Below, one piece after another: positions 19,206 to 29,992 of a DNA stretch of 30,965 nt (position 1 is its first letter; every line of letters begins with the position of its first letter). The notes beneath the pieces are model-generated. The model did no database searches. It was not told where the DNA came from and was given only the letters and a program-made list of their open reading frames with translations. The DNA comes from Thamnocephalis sphaerospora. Its lineage: Eukaryota; Zoopagomycota; Zoopagomycetes; Zoopagales; Sigmoideomycetaceae. The stretch covers positions 1 through 30,965 of the forward strand of contig KZ992563.1 in assembly GCA_003614735.1 (NCBI GenBank), given 5' to 3'. Position numbers and translations under genes: made by a program.

Positions 19206-20988
19206 ATGCTGCGGCTGTTTACCCTGAAGCGGCTGCTTATTGCGTCGCTGGCGCTCATCTGTGCCAGCCAGGCCGCAGCAAAGTCAGCGTCTGGCTCCAA
19301 TGTGCTGGTGCTGCTCAACGAAGCCAACGAGCACAGCGAGTTTTCTCAATTCTTTGGCGGACTGCAAGGCAAGTAGGGCGGCAGCAGCTGCGCCAGCAAG
19401 CGATTGCAGTATTAGTGTGCTGACGCGACGCGGATGACGGTGTTTGGACTGCGCCGGTGACTAGATCGCGGCTTCACGCTTACCTATGAGACGCCCCGAG
19501 CCAACGCGGACCGTCTACGCTTGATAGATCTTGGCAAGCGTCGGTTCGACCATGTGCTGCTGTTTGCCGACCAGGCTAAGAGTATGTATGCTTGCAACGC
19601 TTGTTTGCATGCTCATGCGGCTGACTTGCCGGCCTGTAGAGCTGCCGACCGAGCTTAACGCCCATCGGTTGATCAACTTTGTCAACGAAGGCGGCAACGT
19701 GTTGCTGGCTGCGGGCTCAACGCTGCCCGAGTCGGTGCGCAACTTTGCCACCCAGTTTGGCGTATTCTTTGAGGAGCGCGGCTCGCATGTCATTGACCAC
19801 TTTGGCTTTGAGCACACGCTGGACACGGGCCGCCACACGGTGCTGGCAACGACCGAGCGCGCCACCAAGCCAGCTAGCCTGGCACATCTGTTTGGCGGTG
19901 AACCGACAGCGGCACCAGTGCTGTACCAGGGTATTGGTCATGTCTCATCGGCAAACCCGATGCTTTCGCGTGTCCTGTCGGCCGGACCGACTGCTTACTC
20001 GGCCGAGACGGTCGACAGCCAGGTGGTTGACGAGGAACCGGCGGCCACGGGTCACGAACTCGGCCTGGTGAGCGTGTTCCAGGCGCGCAACAATGCGCGT
20101 GTCACCTTCTCCGGATCGCGCGCACTCTTTTCGGACAAGTAGGTGGCAGATGTCTGGCAGCTACAACCTATTTGGCGGTTATTCGACCATGGCACTGGCG
20201 GCTAACAGTCCTGCACGCGTACGCATACAGATATTTTGCCACGCCAGTCAAGTACGGTGCGGACAAGTCGACCAAAGAGTAGGTTGACGGTGGCATACAG
20301 TCATACGATGACGCTGACCGGGTGTACGGGTTCAGGTTCCCGCAAAGTGGCAATAAGGAGTTTGCCGAGCGTATTGCCAAGTGGACGCTCCAAGAGGCCG
20401 GTGTGCTGCGCGTTATCGGCACCCACCATGAGAGGGCTGATGCGGCCACGGTGAAGCGTGATGGTGGCTATCGCGTCAAGGACAATGTGGTAAGGCTATG
20501 CTTGCGGTGACAGTGATATGGTAACATTAGTAGAGACACAGCATCATCTCACGCGTTCATCGGGGGGGGGGCATCGCTAGACCTTCAGCATTGAAATCGC
20601 CGAGTTTGATGGCCAAGACTGGAAACCATACAATGCGGACGACGTACAGCTGGAGGTAATCATGCTCGACCCATATGTTCGCACCACACTCTCCCAGGAG
20701 GCACCGCGCAAGGATGCCACCTCGTCCGTGTTCAGCACGACTTTCCAGCTGCCAGATACCTTTGGCGTGTTCACATTCCGTGTGCGCTACAACCGCCCTG
20801 GCTACAGCTGGATCGATGATGCGCGTGAAGTACCTGTGCGCCCGTTCCGTCATGACGAGTTTCCGCGTTTCCTCTCCGTCGCCTATCCGTACTATACGGG
20901 CGCCAGCTCGGTCATGGTGGGATTTGCCGTGTTTTCCTTTGTCTGGCTCTATCACCGCGACCCAGCGACGCCAGCCAAGCGCAAGTAG
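19206..20988 (+). CDS. WBP1: Wbp1/OST48 subunit of the oligosaccharyltransferase complex (6 exons)
   Basis: Exons 19206-19368, 19465-19581, 19640-20138, 20231-20278, 20336-20489 and 20581-20988 give 462 residues, near human OST48 (456). Residues 1-25 are a signal peptide (RLLIASLALICASQAAA). The luminal GIFT-like part has VLVLLNEANEHSEFSQFF, LQDRGFTLTYETP (human LKDRGFELTFKT), LINFVNEGGNVLLAAGS and HVIDHFGFEHTLDTGRH. The C-terminus has one membrane span (VMVGFAVFSFVWLYH) and a short cytosolic tail ending PAKRK. Wbp1 is a core subunit of the ER complex that transfers the lipid-linked glycan to Asn-X-Ser/Thr; together with Swp1 and Ost2 it forms one subcomplex. Intron 1 uses a GC donor, and intron 5 contains a run of ten G close to its acceptor. 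The gene is convergent with EMC1, stops 182 nt apart. Confidence 0.9.
19369..19464 (+). other. GC-AG intron in the OST48 gene
   Basis: The exon ends CTG CAA G and the intron begins GCAAGTAG; the next exon starts AT CGC GGC after GTGACTAG. The join restores GLQ-DRGF, matching SLK-DRGF of human OST48. The GT four bases downstream of the donor (19373) shifts the frame. A GTGCTGAC branch site is present. Confidence 0.85.
20562..20571 (+). repeat. Run of ten G in intron 5 of the OST48 gene
   Basis: Ten consecutive G lie between the likely branch region and the acceptor TAG at 20578-20580, in an intron of otherwise ordinary composition. Confidence 0.9.
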
Positions 20989-21170
20989 CGTGCCACGACA
21001 GCGTCCAATAGGCTGATACGCGATGGAGATCACTATTTGTAAACATGAGCGTTCCTATTCATGGCTATAAACGGCCATCCTGTTGCGCACATGTTTTTCA
21101 CTATCCCGGCCCCCTTCCTATTGACCGCGTGGTGGTATGGCCAAAGTAACGATGACCTATACGCGGAAGG
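20989..21170. other. Convergent 3' spacer between OST48 and EMC1
   Basis: 182 nt shared by the two 3' ends. I see no canonical AATAAA on either strand and no open frame of interest. Confidence 0.5.
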
Positions 21171-24100
21171 CTACTTCCAGTGTGCATTCAGCTTTTTCCG
21201 GCGTACCTGCATATCCATCAATGTGCACTTGTTAGCAGTGGGCAAGCGGTACGGTACTGGTGCATTCGCCTACCATCGGTCCGGCTACCATGATGCCCAG
21301 AGATAGACCGACAATCGTCAGCAGCAGTGTTCCCTTGCTAAAGTCTTCGCTGAGCATGTCAAACGTGCCGGACGGTGTGTCGCGTGTAAAGAAGATGTCT
21401 TGGCCGTACGCGAGCACCAGCGCCGTCGACTCCATCAGCGACGGGAAGGAGAGAATGTGGCGCACGCCCATCACCTATCATGCAACCACATGTAATTAGC
21501 TACGCTGATGCCTTCTAGTCATGCAGCTACACACCGTTTGATTGTAGCTGAGCATCCACTGCGGGCTGATGGGGATCACTGGATCGTATGGCACCAGACC
21601 TTCCTCCTTGTCAGCATCGGAAGGCGGTTCCACCGGACGACGGGCATCCATAAGGCGACGCGTCACGCCGCACACTTGGCCAGACGGGAATGCCACTGTT
21701 TGCATTTGACAGTGTGTGAGCAGACACATTCAGCCAGGCGCCGTTGATATGCTCATAGACCTACGTAGCAGCTTCTTGGTGGTAATGCCGCTGCGTGTGC
21801 TAGTCACACCGGCAGCATCGACACCGTATGGGAGTGTAAATGCCCTGGATACCACGTGTGGCCGTAGCGAGTCGTAGGCAGATATGGTTTCGCTGACAAA
21901 AAAGCGCGCCAACGCGATTAGTGTGCGACAAAAGTCACGCCGCTGATCCGAGTAGCCCACCTCTCGACACGCATATCTTCGATGGCGCTCTCAAACAACT
22001 CGAGCACCACGGCAACGGTGCCCTTGGGATTGACGCCTGTACCACGACCAGCAAACGTGTACACGACCCAGTTCTCGCTCAGCACAATGTGCACAGTGTG
22101 CTGTGCATCGATCATCGCATCATCGTGCACTGCATGATGAAGGACGGCGCCACTGACAGCATCCAGCAGCATCACCTCCAGCCGACCAGTACCGGTCACC
22201 AGTGCCACCGCCACCAGGTTGGGATTGAGATACTTGAATAGCACCGAACGGTCTCCCAGCGTGCGTCCAATCGAGGCTGTCGGGTCTGCAGCCATATTGT
22301 AAGCGATGTTGAATGTGCAGTATGGCACACTAGTGTGTCTTACCATGCGCAGGACGCTTGGCAACCGCAATAATCTGAGCACCCTCTGGCAAGGCAATTT
22401 TCCAGGATTCAACCGTATCCACCACAGACGCCTCTTTCGTGGCGACAGCGACACGGCCAGCTAGAGTACGCGAGCCAACGGCTGCGCCGTTTGTAAAGGC
22501 AAGTGCGGACGATGCCGCCATCACCTGCTGGCGCGTTTCAGGTGTGTTGGGCCACACATGGATCTACACAACGAAAATATTCGTGTCGCATTAAGCGGTC
22601 ATCACATGCGGCAAAAGTCATTTGGCAACATGCGCGCGTACCTTGTCGTTGGTATCCAGCATCGCCAACAGATGAAGACGATCGCGCGACGACTCCAGCG
22701 GCAGCCGATAGACCTTGCGCATGCCTGGCGCATACACGACGGTGGCGGACAGGGATGCCTCTGAGTCGTCGGCCACATGAATTGAATAGTCGTTACCGCT
22801 GAGCGCATCAATGGAGTGCACTGTTGTAGAGACAGCGCCACCCTCCAGCTGAATAGTCGCCATTCAATAACACGCACAAGTTAGCCTTGTAATGGTTTGT
22901 CTATCGACAGCACCCCTTCCTTGCTTACCGCGTTCTCTAGTACAACCGAAAGCAGCGGCGGGAATTTGACTACGGTGGTGCGGACCGGGAACAAGCCAGT
23001 AACTACCGCGGGCGCGCTCTCCTGCCGAGTGCCGAGATAGCGCGACCAGACAATTTTGCCGCGATGCGCGCTGTCCAAAGCAAGTAGCTTGCCGGAACGC
23101 GTGGCAAACACAAGCAGCTTGCGCAGCCCAAACGTGTCGCGATGCAAAATGTCGTCGCCATGTGTTCCTGCCTTGCCTGTGACAGCATGATCGCTATCAC
23201 CGCCAGTGAAATGGCGAACAAGTTGCTGTAGAGCGCAGCAGTCAAAATCATGAGCAACCATACAAGACCACCCGTCCGTCCCATTCAAGATGCCTACCGA
23301 AAGCTGGTTGACATGAGTAACGACACGCCGCAAGAACCGACTCCAGCTAGAGATATGCTCGGAAAGCTGCAGTGGCTCGTCTAAAAGTGCAAATACATGC
23401 AAAACACCCAAAGACACCGGTAAGCCTACGCAACCGATGAAGCCACGTTGGCTATGCTATTGCCCAAACTATCTCACCAAGCTCATCGTTGTCCTGGGAG
23501 AGAAGCTTGTTTTCGGGCAGGTCGATGGCCTCGACAAATGCGGCATCCGCCAGAGACTCTTCGCGTGTCCACGAAACTGTCTTGTCCCGCAGCATGTGCA
23601 CGGATCCATCGGCAGTCGTGGCTAGCACCCGGACAGCGTTGACATCCCCGCCTTTGGCCAGTGCAAGCTCTGCGCGCGCCTAGGCAACAGAGAACGTGAG
23701 TATACGGATACACTGGTATTCCGATGCTAGCACACGCATTACCTGTACAAACGGACCCGTCTGGCTAAAGTCATGGCTGATGGTGTGCTCAGCAACCGGC
23801 TTCTTCTTGGTCAGATCGTACACCTGGACCGAAGCGGTCGTCTACAGCATGCATCGTTGGCACACTGCAGTTAGACGACCGACGATATACGGACAGCCAT
23901 CGATAAAAGTGCTACATACCGCATCCACAGCAAACAGTCGAACTACAAAGAGCTGACCCTTGTCCGCGCGTACGTGAGTGAACACAGATGCTGCGCCAGA
24001 GTGCTGCAAAAGAACACTGTTGGGTTAACTAAACTATAGTGCGGCATTGGCCGGTACCATCGTCCACCTTTTCATCTAGCTGCAGGTACGGCACAATGTC

Positions 24101-25348
24101 GCCATCTTGCAGGGTAAACAGTCGGACAGTGGCTGCAGCCTTGGAACGCACGCTCAGCAAAAGCACTGAACCATCGCCAGTCAGCGTCTTAAGAGAATAC
24201 TGAGCGTGTTTGTCCTCCAGCTACAAATACGCGTGTTAGCATGTCCTCGTGGCCTGTGCATTACAACGTCCATTCAGCTACCATCTACAGACTCACCTGA
24301 ACTGAGTGCGAGCGTAACTTGGCGCCCTCTTTTGCCTCCTTGGCATGAAGCACGATATTATCTGCCTTGCGTACCGCCCATGCAGCATAGAGCGACGCAT
24401 CTGTGTTGTCCGCCAACAGCACTCGAGTGTCCTTTGGGCACTTGACAGTCGGCGTTGTATCCACAGTTTCACCATCCTTTAGGTCCACGCGGACGACCTG
24501 CACACCTTTGGAATCGCGACCAACTACGCGAGCAGATGCTGAAGAAGCGTGGATTTTGTCATAGCAAACCGATTCACTGCTCGCCCAAAAGTCATCGTGG
24601 CAACCGTTAGCCTTGAGAAAAAGGTTACAACGACATGTGAATCACCTAGTCGGAAGGGCTGCGGTCCAGATGGTTGCGCCACTCATTCCGGAAACCAGAT
24701 GAAGCGTGCTGCAGTCGGCAAGGAGCAGTAGATCACCAGCCGGCGTAAAGGCAATGTCGCCTTCATGCGCGCCAGCGGAGGCAGTCACTGCGCGCTCCCA
24801 TAGCAAAAAGGATGACGTGGCGTCCCAAGCACGAAGAAGCCGCCGTCCGCCATCCGAGTTTAGCGTAGCAAGGCCTGCGCAATACTCGCAAGTAAGCAGC
24901 ATGTATTGTGTGTACCAAAGTCTTCATGCCCGCCAGAACCTACGCTGGCCGGAGGCGCGCAGCGCGGTAGCGTTGCCGTCCACCAGAGCATGTCGCCTGA
25001 CTGTGGAAAGATTGGTTGGATACGCGTGTGAGCGCAAGCACTCGGCGCAGCATTCGCTTTGCCGCTGCCATACCCAAGTTGCCGTTGCGCGGATTAACAG
25101 AAGCAAGCGTCGACCTGTCCGTAAGCACAAAGAGCTGCGTTGCACGAGTGTCCCCTTTGTGAAAGAGCGCGTTCAGCGGCCGACCGAGCAGCGGCAGGTG
25201 CCTACCAAACAGGCGTCAGCCGGTGGAGTGCTGGGAGCGCGTCGCCGAGCACGTACCAGTCATGGAGACCTGCCTGATCCTCGTAGAGAGCGCTGGTCGT
25301 GCCAGCAAGCAGCGTGGTGGCCGCTAGCAGCAGCCAGATAGCGCGCAT
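21171..25348 (-). CDS. EMC1: EMC1, largest subunit of the ER membrane protein complex (18 exons)
   Basis: Minus-strand exons: 25348-25257, 25201-25074, 25000-24944, 24874-24646, 24576-24297, 24220-24068, 24003-23920, 23841-23743, 23679-23478, 23425-23298, 23225-22929, 22848-22642, 22563-22344, 22285-21961, 21892-21765, 21695-21535, 21474-21274, 21206-21171. All phases agree; 1008 residues (human 993). After a signal peptide (RAIWLLLAATTLLAGTTSA) comes ALYEDQAGLHDW, the family hallmark. PQQ-like beta-propeller motifs follow, such as SWTREESLADAAFVEAIDLP and KLLALDSAHRGKIVWSRYLG. The C-terminal DUF1620 region has LGDRSVLFKYLNPNLVAVAL, VHIVLSENWVVYTF, RRPVEPPSDADKEEGLVPYD and YNQTVMGVRHI. One membrane span (979-997) and a basic tail VRRKKLNAHWK end it. 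EMC1 is the luminal scaffold of the complex that inserts tail-anchored and multipass proteins into the ER. The last exon encodes only 11 residues and the stop. Confidence 0.92.
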
Positions 25349-25809
25349 AGTGTCGCAGACCGGCTTGCGCGAATGCGTGGTAGCAACAATAGGCGGCAGT
25401 ACCGGGTAGAAGAGATGCGATGCGTTGCTGGCAAGCAGGACAGCCGCGGTGGCCCAAGCTAGCTTGTGGCAAATGAGATCCGCTCAAGCCTGTAGGCTGG
25501 CCAAGTACGGATGTGCATGCGGTAGCATCCACTCACCGTGACGCACGCTCAGCCCGGGGTCGACTGGACTCAAAATACAGCCGTTGCACTTGTCTCTCTC
25601 TCTCTCTTTTCCTTCTTCTCTACCGCCCATCGCATCCGCCACCATTCACGCCGCCCACCGTCTTTGTTGTGTGCACCCGCTGGCGCGTCTCGTCAGCAGC
25701 CCATTCACTCACGCTCTCAACAGCCGCTGTCTGGTAACCGCGTGACCACTACTGATCAGAGTGCGCGTGTGCACTACGAATACCCACAACATTACCCGAT
25801 TGGCGCAAG
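25349..25809. promoter_or_regulatory. Divergent promoter between EMC1 and the membrane-anchored FG nucleoporin
   Basis: 461 nt without a supported gene. It contains a (TC)n tract at 25593-25607 that continues as TTTTCCTTCTTCTC, on the coding strand of the nucleoporin gene about 200 nt before its ATG. No TATA box is obvious. Confidence 0.5.
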
Positions 25810-28800
25810 ATGAACCCAAACGACTTATCCCGCGAGGCGATGGCAGCTGCCGAGGAGACCAGCTCGGGGCTGTCACCCCTCTACTTTCTGCTTGCAGTTG
25901 TGGCGCTTGTCTTTGGCATTGCTTTGTTCTGGCGACAGCAGCAGGAACGTCAGTGGCGCGAATACTACCTTAATCGTGGGTGAGTATAGCATCCGCGTTT
26001 TTTTCGCGTTACCATCGCGTACAATTGCCGCACCTGTACGTCGCATGTCGGTTGTCCTGGCTGCTGCGGACTGGACGACGTATACATTTCTCGTCTTCAA
26101 CTTGTACGGCCATTGTGTTTTGGTGGCCATTTTGCTACTTTTCTTGCACGCTTGTTTTCTTGTGATGCTAACATGATCCATTGCGCGCCAGCCCAGGAAA
26201 GCGGGTTATCCGCCCTCGCATGGAGCAACCTCGTCGTCCGGCTGGCCAGGTTATGGATAGACCCATGGTGCAGCCGCCGACACCCGCACCAAGTCTTCGC
26301 AGCTACGCACAAGAGCAGTCTGCTCGCAGGATTCACCGTCGAGGTAGGCAGCGACAGTGTAGCGCACAAACTTGCTGTTTGCCCAGGTGTTGACATTCTG
26401 CGGTGTCCTTGCTTCTCCGGCAGGTATTCATGTCAACTCTGCTACGGACACGCCATCCTCGTCGCTTCGCTTGCGTCAGGAGCCACTGAGGTACTTGAAC
26501 GCGGCAGCGGCGCGCTCGGAAAGTATTTGCCTGGCTAACTCTGCCGATTTACAAACGCCATTAGCTCTGCGGTGAACAGCGCTCGGATGCAGCGACCATT
26601 TGGCGAGACGCATGCCAATACCTTGGCAATGAGTCCGCTCGCGCCTTCCCGTCCGGACATCCGGTTTTCTTCTACATCAGGTACATAGATAGAGGGCGAC
26701 CGGATGTGGCGAATAATCTATTGTAGAGTTGGCGAGCTGACTACGTTTGTGCGGTGGCCTAGCCTCGTGTGCCGCCTCGTCTTCCTCTGCGCCACCGGAG
26801 AAATCCATGCTGCGTGGTCCATCCCGGCTGAGTGCGCTAGTCCGGGCACAGCAAGAGCCGTACTGGGAACGCCCGGTGCCCGGCCCATCCACCCCAGCTG
26901 TAGCACCACCGACCATGATGACGAACCCGCCGACCAGCAGCCGTAAACGGCTTATCCTTGATGAGAACGATGCATTTCCCGCCACACCGGCGGCGCAGGA
27001 CACTGTGCGCCGCGACACACACACACCGGCACATAAGCAGCGGCGTGTTGCAGTTGAAGAGCCTGCCACGCCCGAAGACACGCGAAGCAAGAAGCTGAAG
27101 AAACAGCCAAAGAAGAAGAGGTCGCCCAAGGTAAGCTCGGTGTCACAGCAAACTTACCGTATTGCAACGCTTGCTGACGCATACGGCGTACCAGACACGC
27201 TCTGAAACCCGCCAGGCACAGCTAGAGACAGTGGTGGAGCAGGTTCCCGAAGCTGAGCGCAGCGCACCAAGCAAGCGGACGCGCAGCTCATACGGCCTTG
27301 AGGATGATGAAGGCAATGACGTTCCGCCGCGTCGCCGCACCCGCAAACAGCGCGCGGTATGTACAAAGCCACCGCGTATCTACGTGCAGCAACTACTCGC
27401 AGGCCGCTAATTAGCTTTGCCCATGCTGGAATAGGATGCGGACGAGAAAGCGAAGGAGTCAAAGACTGAGGAGCAAGAGCATGATCGTGTCCACCTTTTG
27501 GTGAAGGTAGTCGCCGAATCAGCGATATAGCAATAGTAGAGCATTGCTAACCTACCCGCTACTTTAGCATAGCAACAGGCAGCCGTCCGCACCACTTACG
27601 CGCAGCAGAGCGCGCACAAAGGTGCTTGAGCGTAATTAATGCGGACAAGGCAATGACTTGTGCTAACTACTTGCAATTAACAGATTTACGAGGTGGATGC
27701 CGAATTGTTTTCCCAGTTTATTGCTCAGCAGGTGTGTAGACTCTATGCATCTTGCTCTTGTCTATGAGCATGGCTAATGTCGCCCGTGCTTCCAAATTGC
27801 CACAGCGACTTCGCCTGACCAAAGAAACGGACGACGAAGAAGAAACGGACGATGAACACACGCTGGAGTTGGACGATGCAATCACGGTGGAGCGTCTTGA
27901 GGCACCGTCGCTCGCAACAACGGTCACAGCGCCAGCGGCACCCAAGGGTAGGCTTACAACAGTGATCATAGCCGTAACCTACCATGTACTAACATAGTCT
28001 ACCGTAGCCTCAGCTACAACCGAGAACACTGCGCCTGTCGCCGTTGTAGAACCACCATCAAAGGCTTTGGAGACAGTTGACACTCACAAGCCAGCCCTGG
28101 AGGATGATCAACCGCCTGCCGAGGAGACTGCCCAGCAGGCCGAATCTACACTGGCAACGCTAACAGGCGAGGGCCTTACACATCCCGTACAAGTAAAGCG
28201 TGGACACGAAGAGCAGGCAGGACCTGCAGTGGCATTGCACAGCCTGCAACCTTCGTCGGTAGAAGAGTCATCGGAAGAACCGCCAGCGGCTCAAGAAAAT
28301 ATCGCTACTTTTGCTGATGTCACCAAGACGCCTGCTGGTGCAAGCAAGAGTGATAACATCGCTTCGGCCGCATCGACCAGGTCCATGTCGTTCCTTTTGG
28401 ATTCGACGTCAGAAAAGCAGCCATCAGCAGAGGCACCCGCACCGGCAGCCCCTTCAACTCCGGCACCACCCAAATTTGTCTTTGGTCCGTCTGTGCCGGA
28501 ATCAAGTGAAACTGCCAGCACAGCGGCGCCTGTTGTGGAGAAGGTCCCTGAAATGGCATCTGCAAAACCGCTGTCACAGCCTGCATTCTCGTTTGGCACA
28601 CCTTCGGTAGAAACTGCCAAGCCGGCTACCACAGCTGCCTTTGGAGCGCCGACGACGCCATTTGGCGCCGCCGCGGTTGCCTCGGCAGCTACGGATACTA
28701 CAACTGCTGCCTCTGGCGATTTGATGGAGGCATCTATGGGTGATAGCACCGATGAGACTGCACCAGTGGCTGCAGTACAGCCGCCAACGTTCTCGTTTGG

Positions 28801-29992
28801 CACGCCGGCCGCTGCACCTACATTCCAGTTTGGCAACACTGCCACAACTGTGTCGGCTGCTGCCACACCGACTGCCGCACCCGCATTCCAGTTTGGCGCT
28901 ATGCCTGCAAAGTCGGAATCCGTCGCCACACCAGCTGCAGTGCAGCCGTTCCAGTTTGGCGCAGCATCGACCCAGGATAAGCCCGCCACCCCGGCACCGT
29001 TCCAGTTTGGCGCATCCACGACAGCAAGTGCGGCACCAGCGCCATCATTCCAATTTGGTGCAGCAAATACCGGTGGCGCTCCTGCTACACCGACTCCTGC
29101 GTTCCAGTTTGGCGGTGCCAAAGCCAGTAGCACGAGTGGCACCATCACCAGTGCACCGACATTCCAGTTTGGCACACCTGCCGGTAATACCAACAATACA
29201 GCAGCAGCTACCAGCACGCCAACGTTCCAATTTGGCGCATCTGCCGGCAACAGCTCGGGCAGCGTAGCCGCCACCGGGAACACGTCAACATTCCAGTTTG
29301 GTGCTACGGCTAACAGCTCTACGAGCAACACTGCGGCCGCTAGCACACCGTCGTTCCAGTTTGGTAGCGCCCCGTCCAATAATCCCGCTCCAACTAATGC
29401 TGCGCCGGCATTCAACTTTGGCATGCCGCAGGCACCTGCAACTACCTCTACGCCAGTGTTTAGCTTTGGTCAAGCAAACAACACCGCTACCGCGCCGTCA
29501 TCTGAGATGCAGATGAACAGCACACCAATGTTTGGTGCAGCGCCGACTGCTAATGCACCAAGCACGGGCTTTTCGTTTGGTGCTCAGCCTGCCGGCGGCA
29601 ACGCTGGAGCGGCAGCACCTGCTTTTGCGTTTGGTGGAGGTGCAGCGCAGCCAATGTCCAACGCCATGCCAGGTGGCGGCTTTTTTGGCCAGCAGCAAAC
29701 ACAGGCCACGCCCAGCTTTTCGTTTGGCGCTCCCTCTGCCACAGGCTTTGGTGGATTTGGCGCGCAGAACGGCAACGGCAACGGCAACGACATGTCCATG
29801 GGCGCGGCACCGAGTGCGCCAGTCGCGCCGACGTTCGGCTTCGGCAACCAGGCGGCGCCACCCACCGCCACACCGACATTCAGCTTTGGCGCAGGTGCTC
29901 AGACAGCACAGCAACCACAACTCTTCACTGCCGGATCGAATCCTGCTGCTGAAGGCCGTAAGATTGCGCAGCCACGTCGTCGCCGTCGGTAA
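25810..29992 (+). CDS. Membrane-anchored FG nucleoporin with POM121-like layout (11 exons)
   Basis: Exons 25810-25979, 26192-26343, 26424-26490, 26565-26680, 26763-27130, 27195-27356, 27435-27506, 27568-27621, 27684-27731, 27806-27947 and 28008-29992 give 1111 residues; every phase agrees. Residues 22-41 (SPLYFLLAVVALVFGIALFW) form one membrane span, followed by RQQQERQWR, which puts the rest on the cytosol/nucleoplasm side. Residues 60-450 are disordered and basic, with candidate NLS motifs SSRKRLILDE and KKLKKQPKKKRSPK (278-291) and RRRTRKQR. From about 607 there are some 20 FxFG repeats, ten of them FQFG, separated by Ala/Thr/Ser-rich spacers; such repeats bind transport receptors. The protein ends GRKIAQPRRRRR, like the importin-beta-binding tails of Nup1 and NUP153. 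I infer a pore-membrane or nuclear-basket nucleoporin. The join of the membrane exon to the rest rests on phase and splice signals only. Confidence 0.72.
28475..29892 (+). repeat. FxFG repeat array (nucleoporin)
   Basis: About 20 FxFG motifs (FVFG, FSFG, FQFG x10, FNFG, FAFG, FGFG) are spaced by roughly 15-30 residues, with additional single FG and GFG motifs. At DNA level the core TTCCAGTTTGGC recurs. The array also leaves the opposite strand open over 28291-29424, which is a by-product of the repeats. Confidence 0.95.

Noticed and set aside
23381-23477. Longer EMC1 intron 9 ending at the TTTTAG at 23381
   Set aside because: The nearer acceptor TAG before 23425 is also in phase and keeps SLGVLHVFALLDEPLQL, which aligns with GLLGMFLKRLSSQLILLQ of human EMC1.
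25001-25080. Apparent one-base frameshift in EMC1: dropping a G from TTGGGTATGG gives the family-like NLVWQRQ
   Set aside because: A 73-nt intron with GTATGG donor and CCACAG acceptor gives NGNL-VRRHALVDG in phase 1 and continues the conserved sequence, so no frameshift is needed.
28291-29424. 377-codon open frame on the minus strand with repeated Pro-Asn-Trp-Asn
   Set aside because: It is the exact antisense of the FxFG array. The repeat TTCCAGTTTGGC keeps the opposite frame open, and there is no independent start context or family match.
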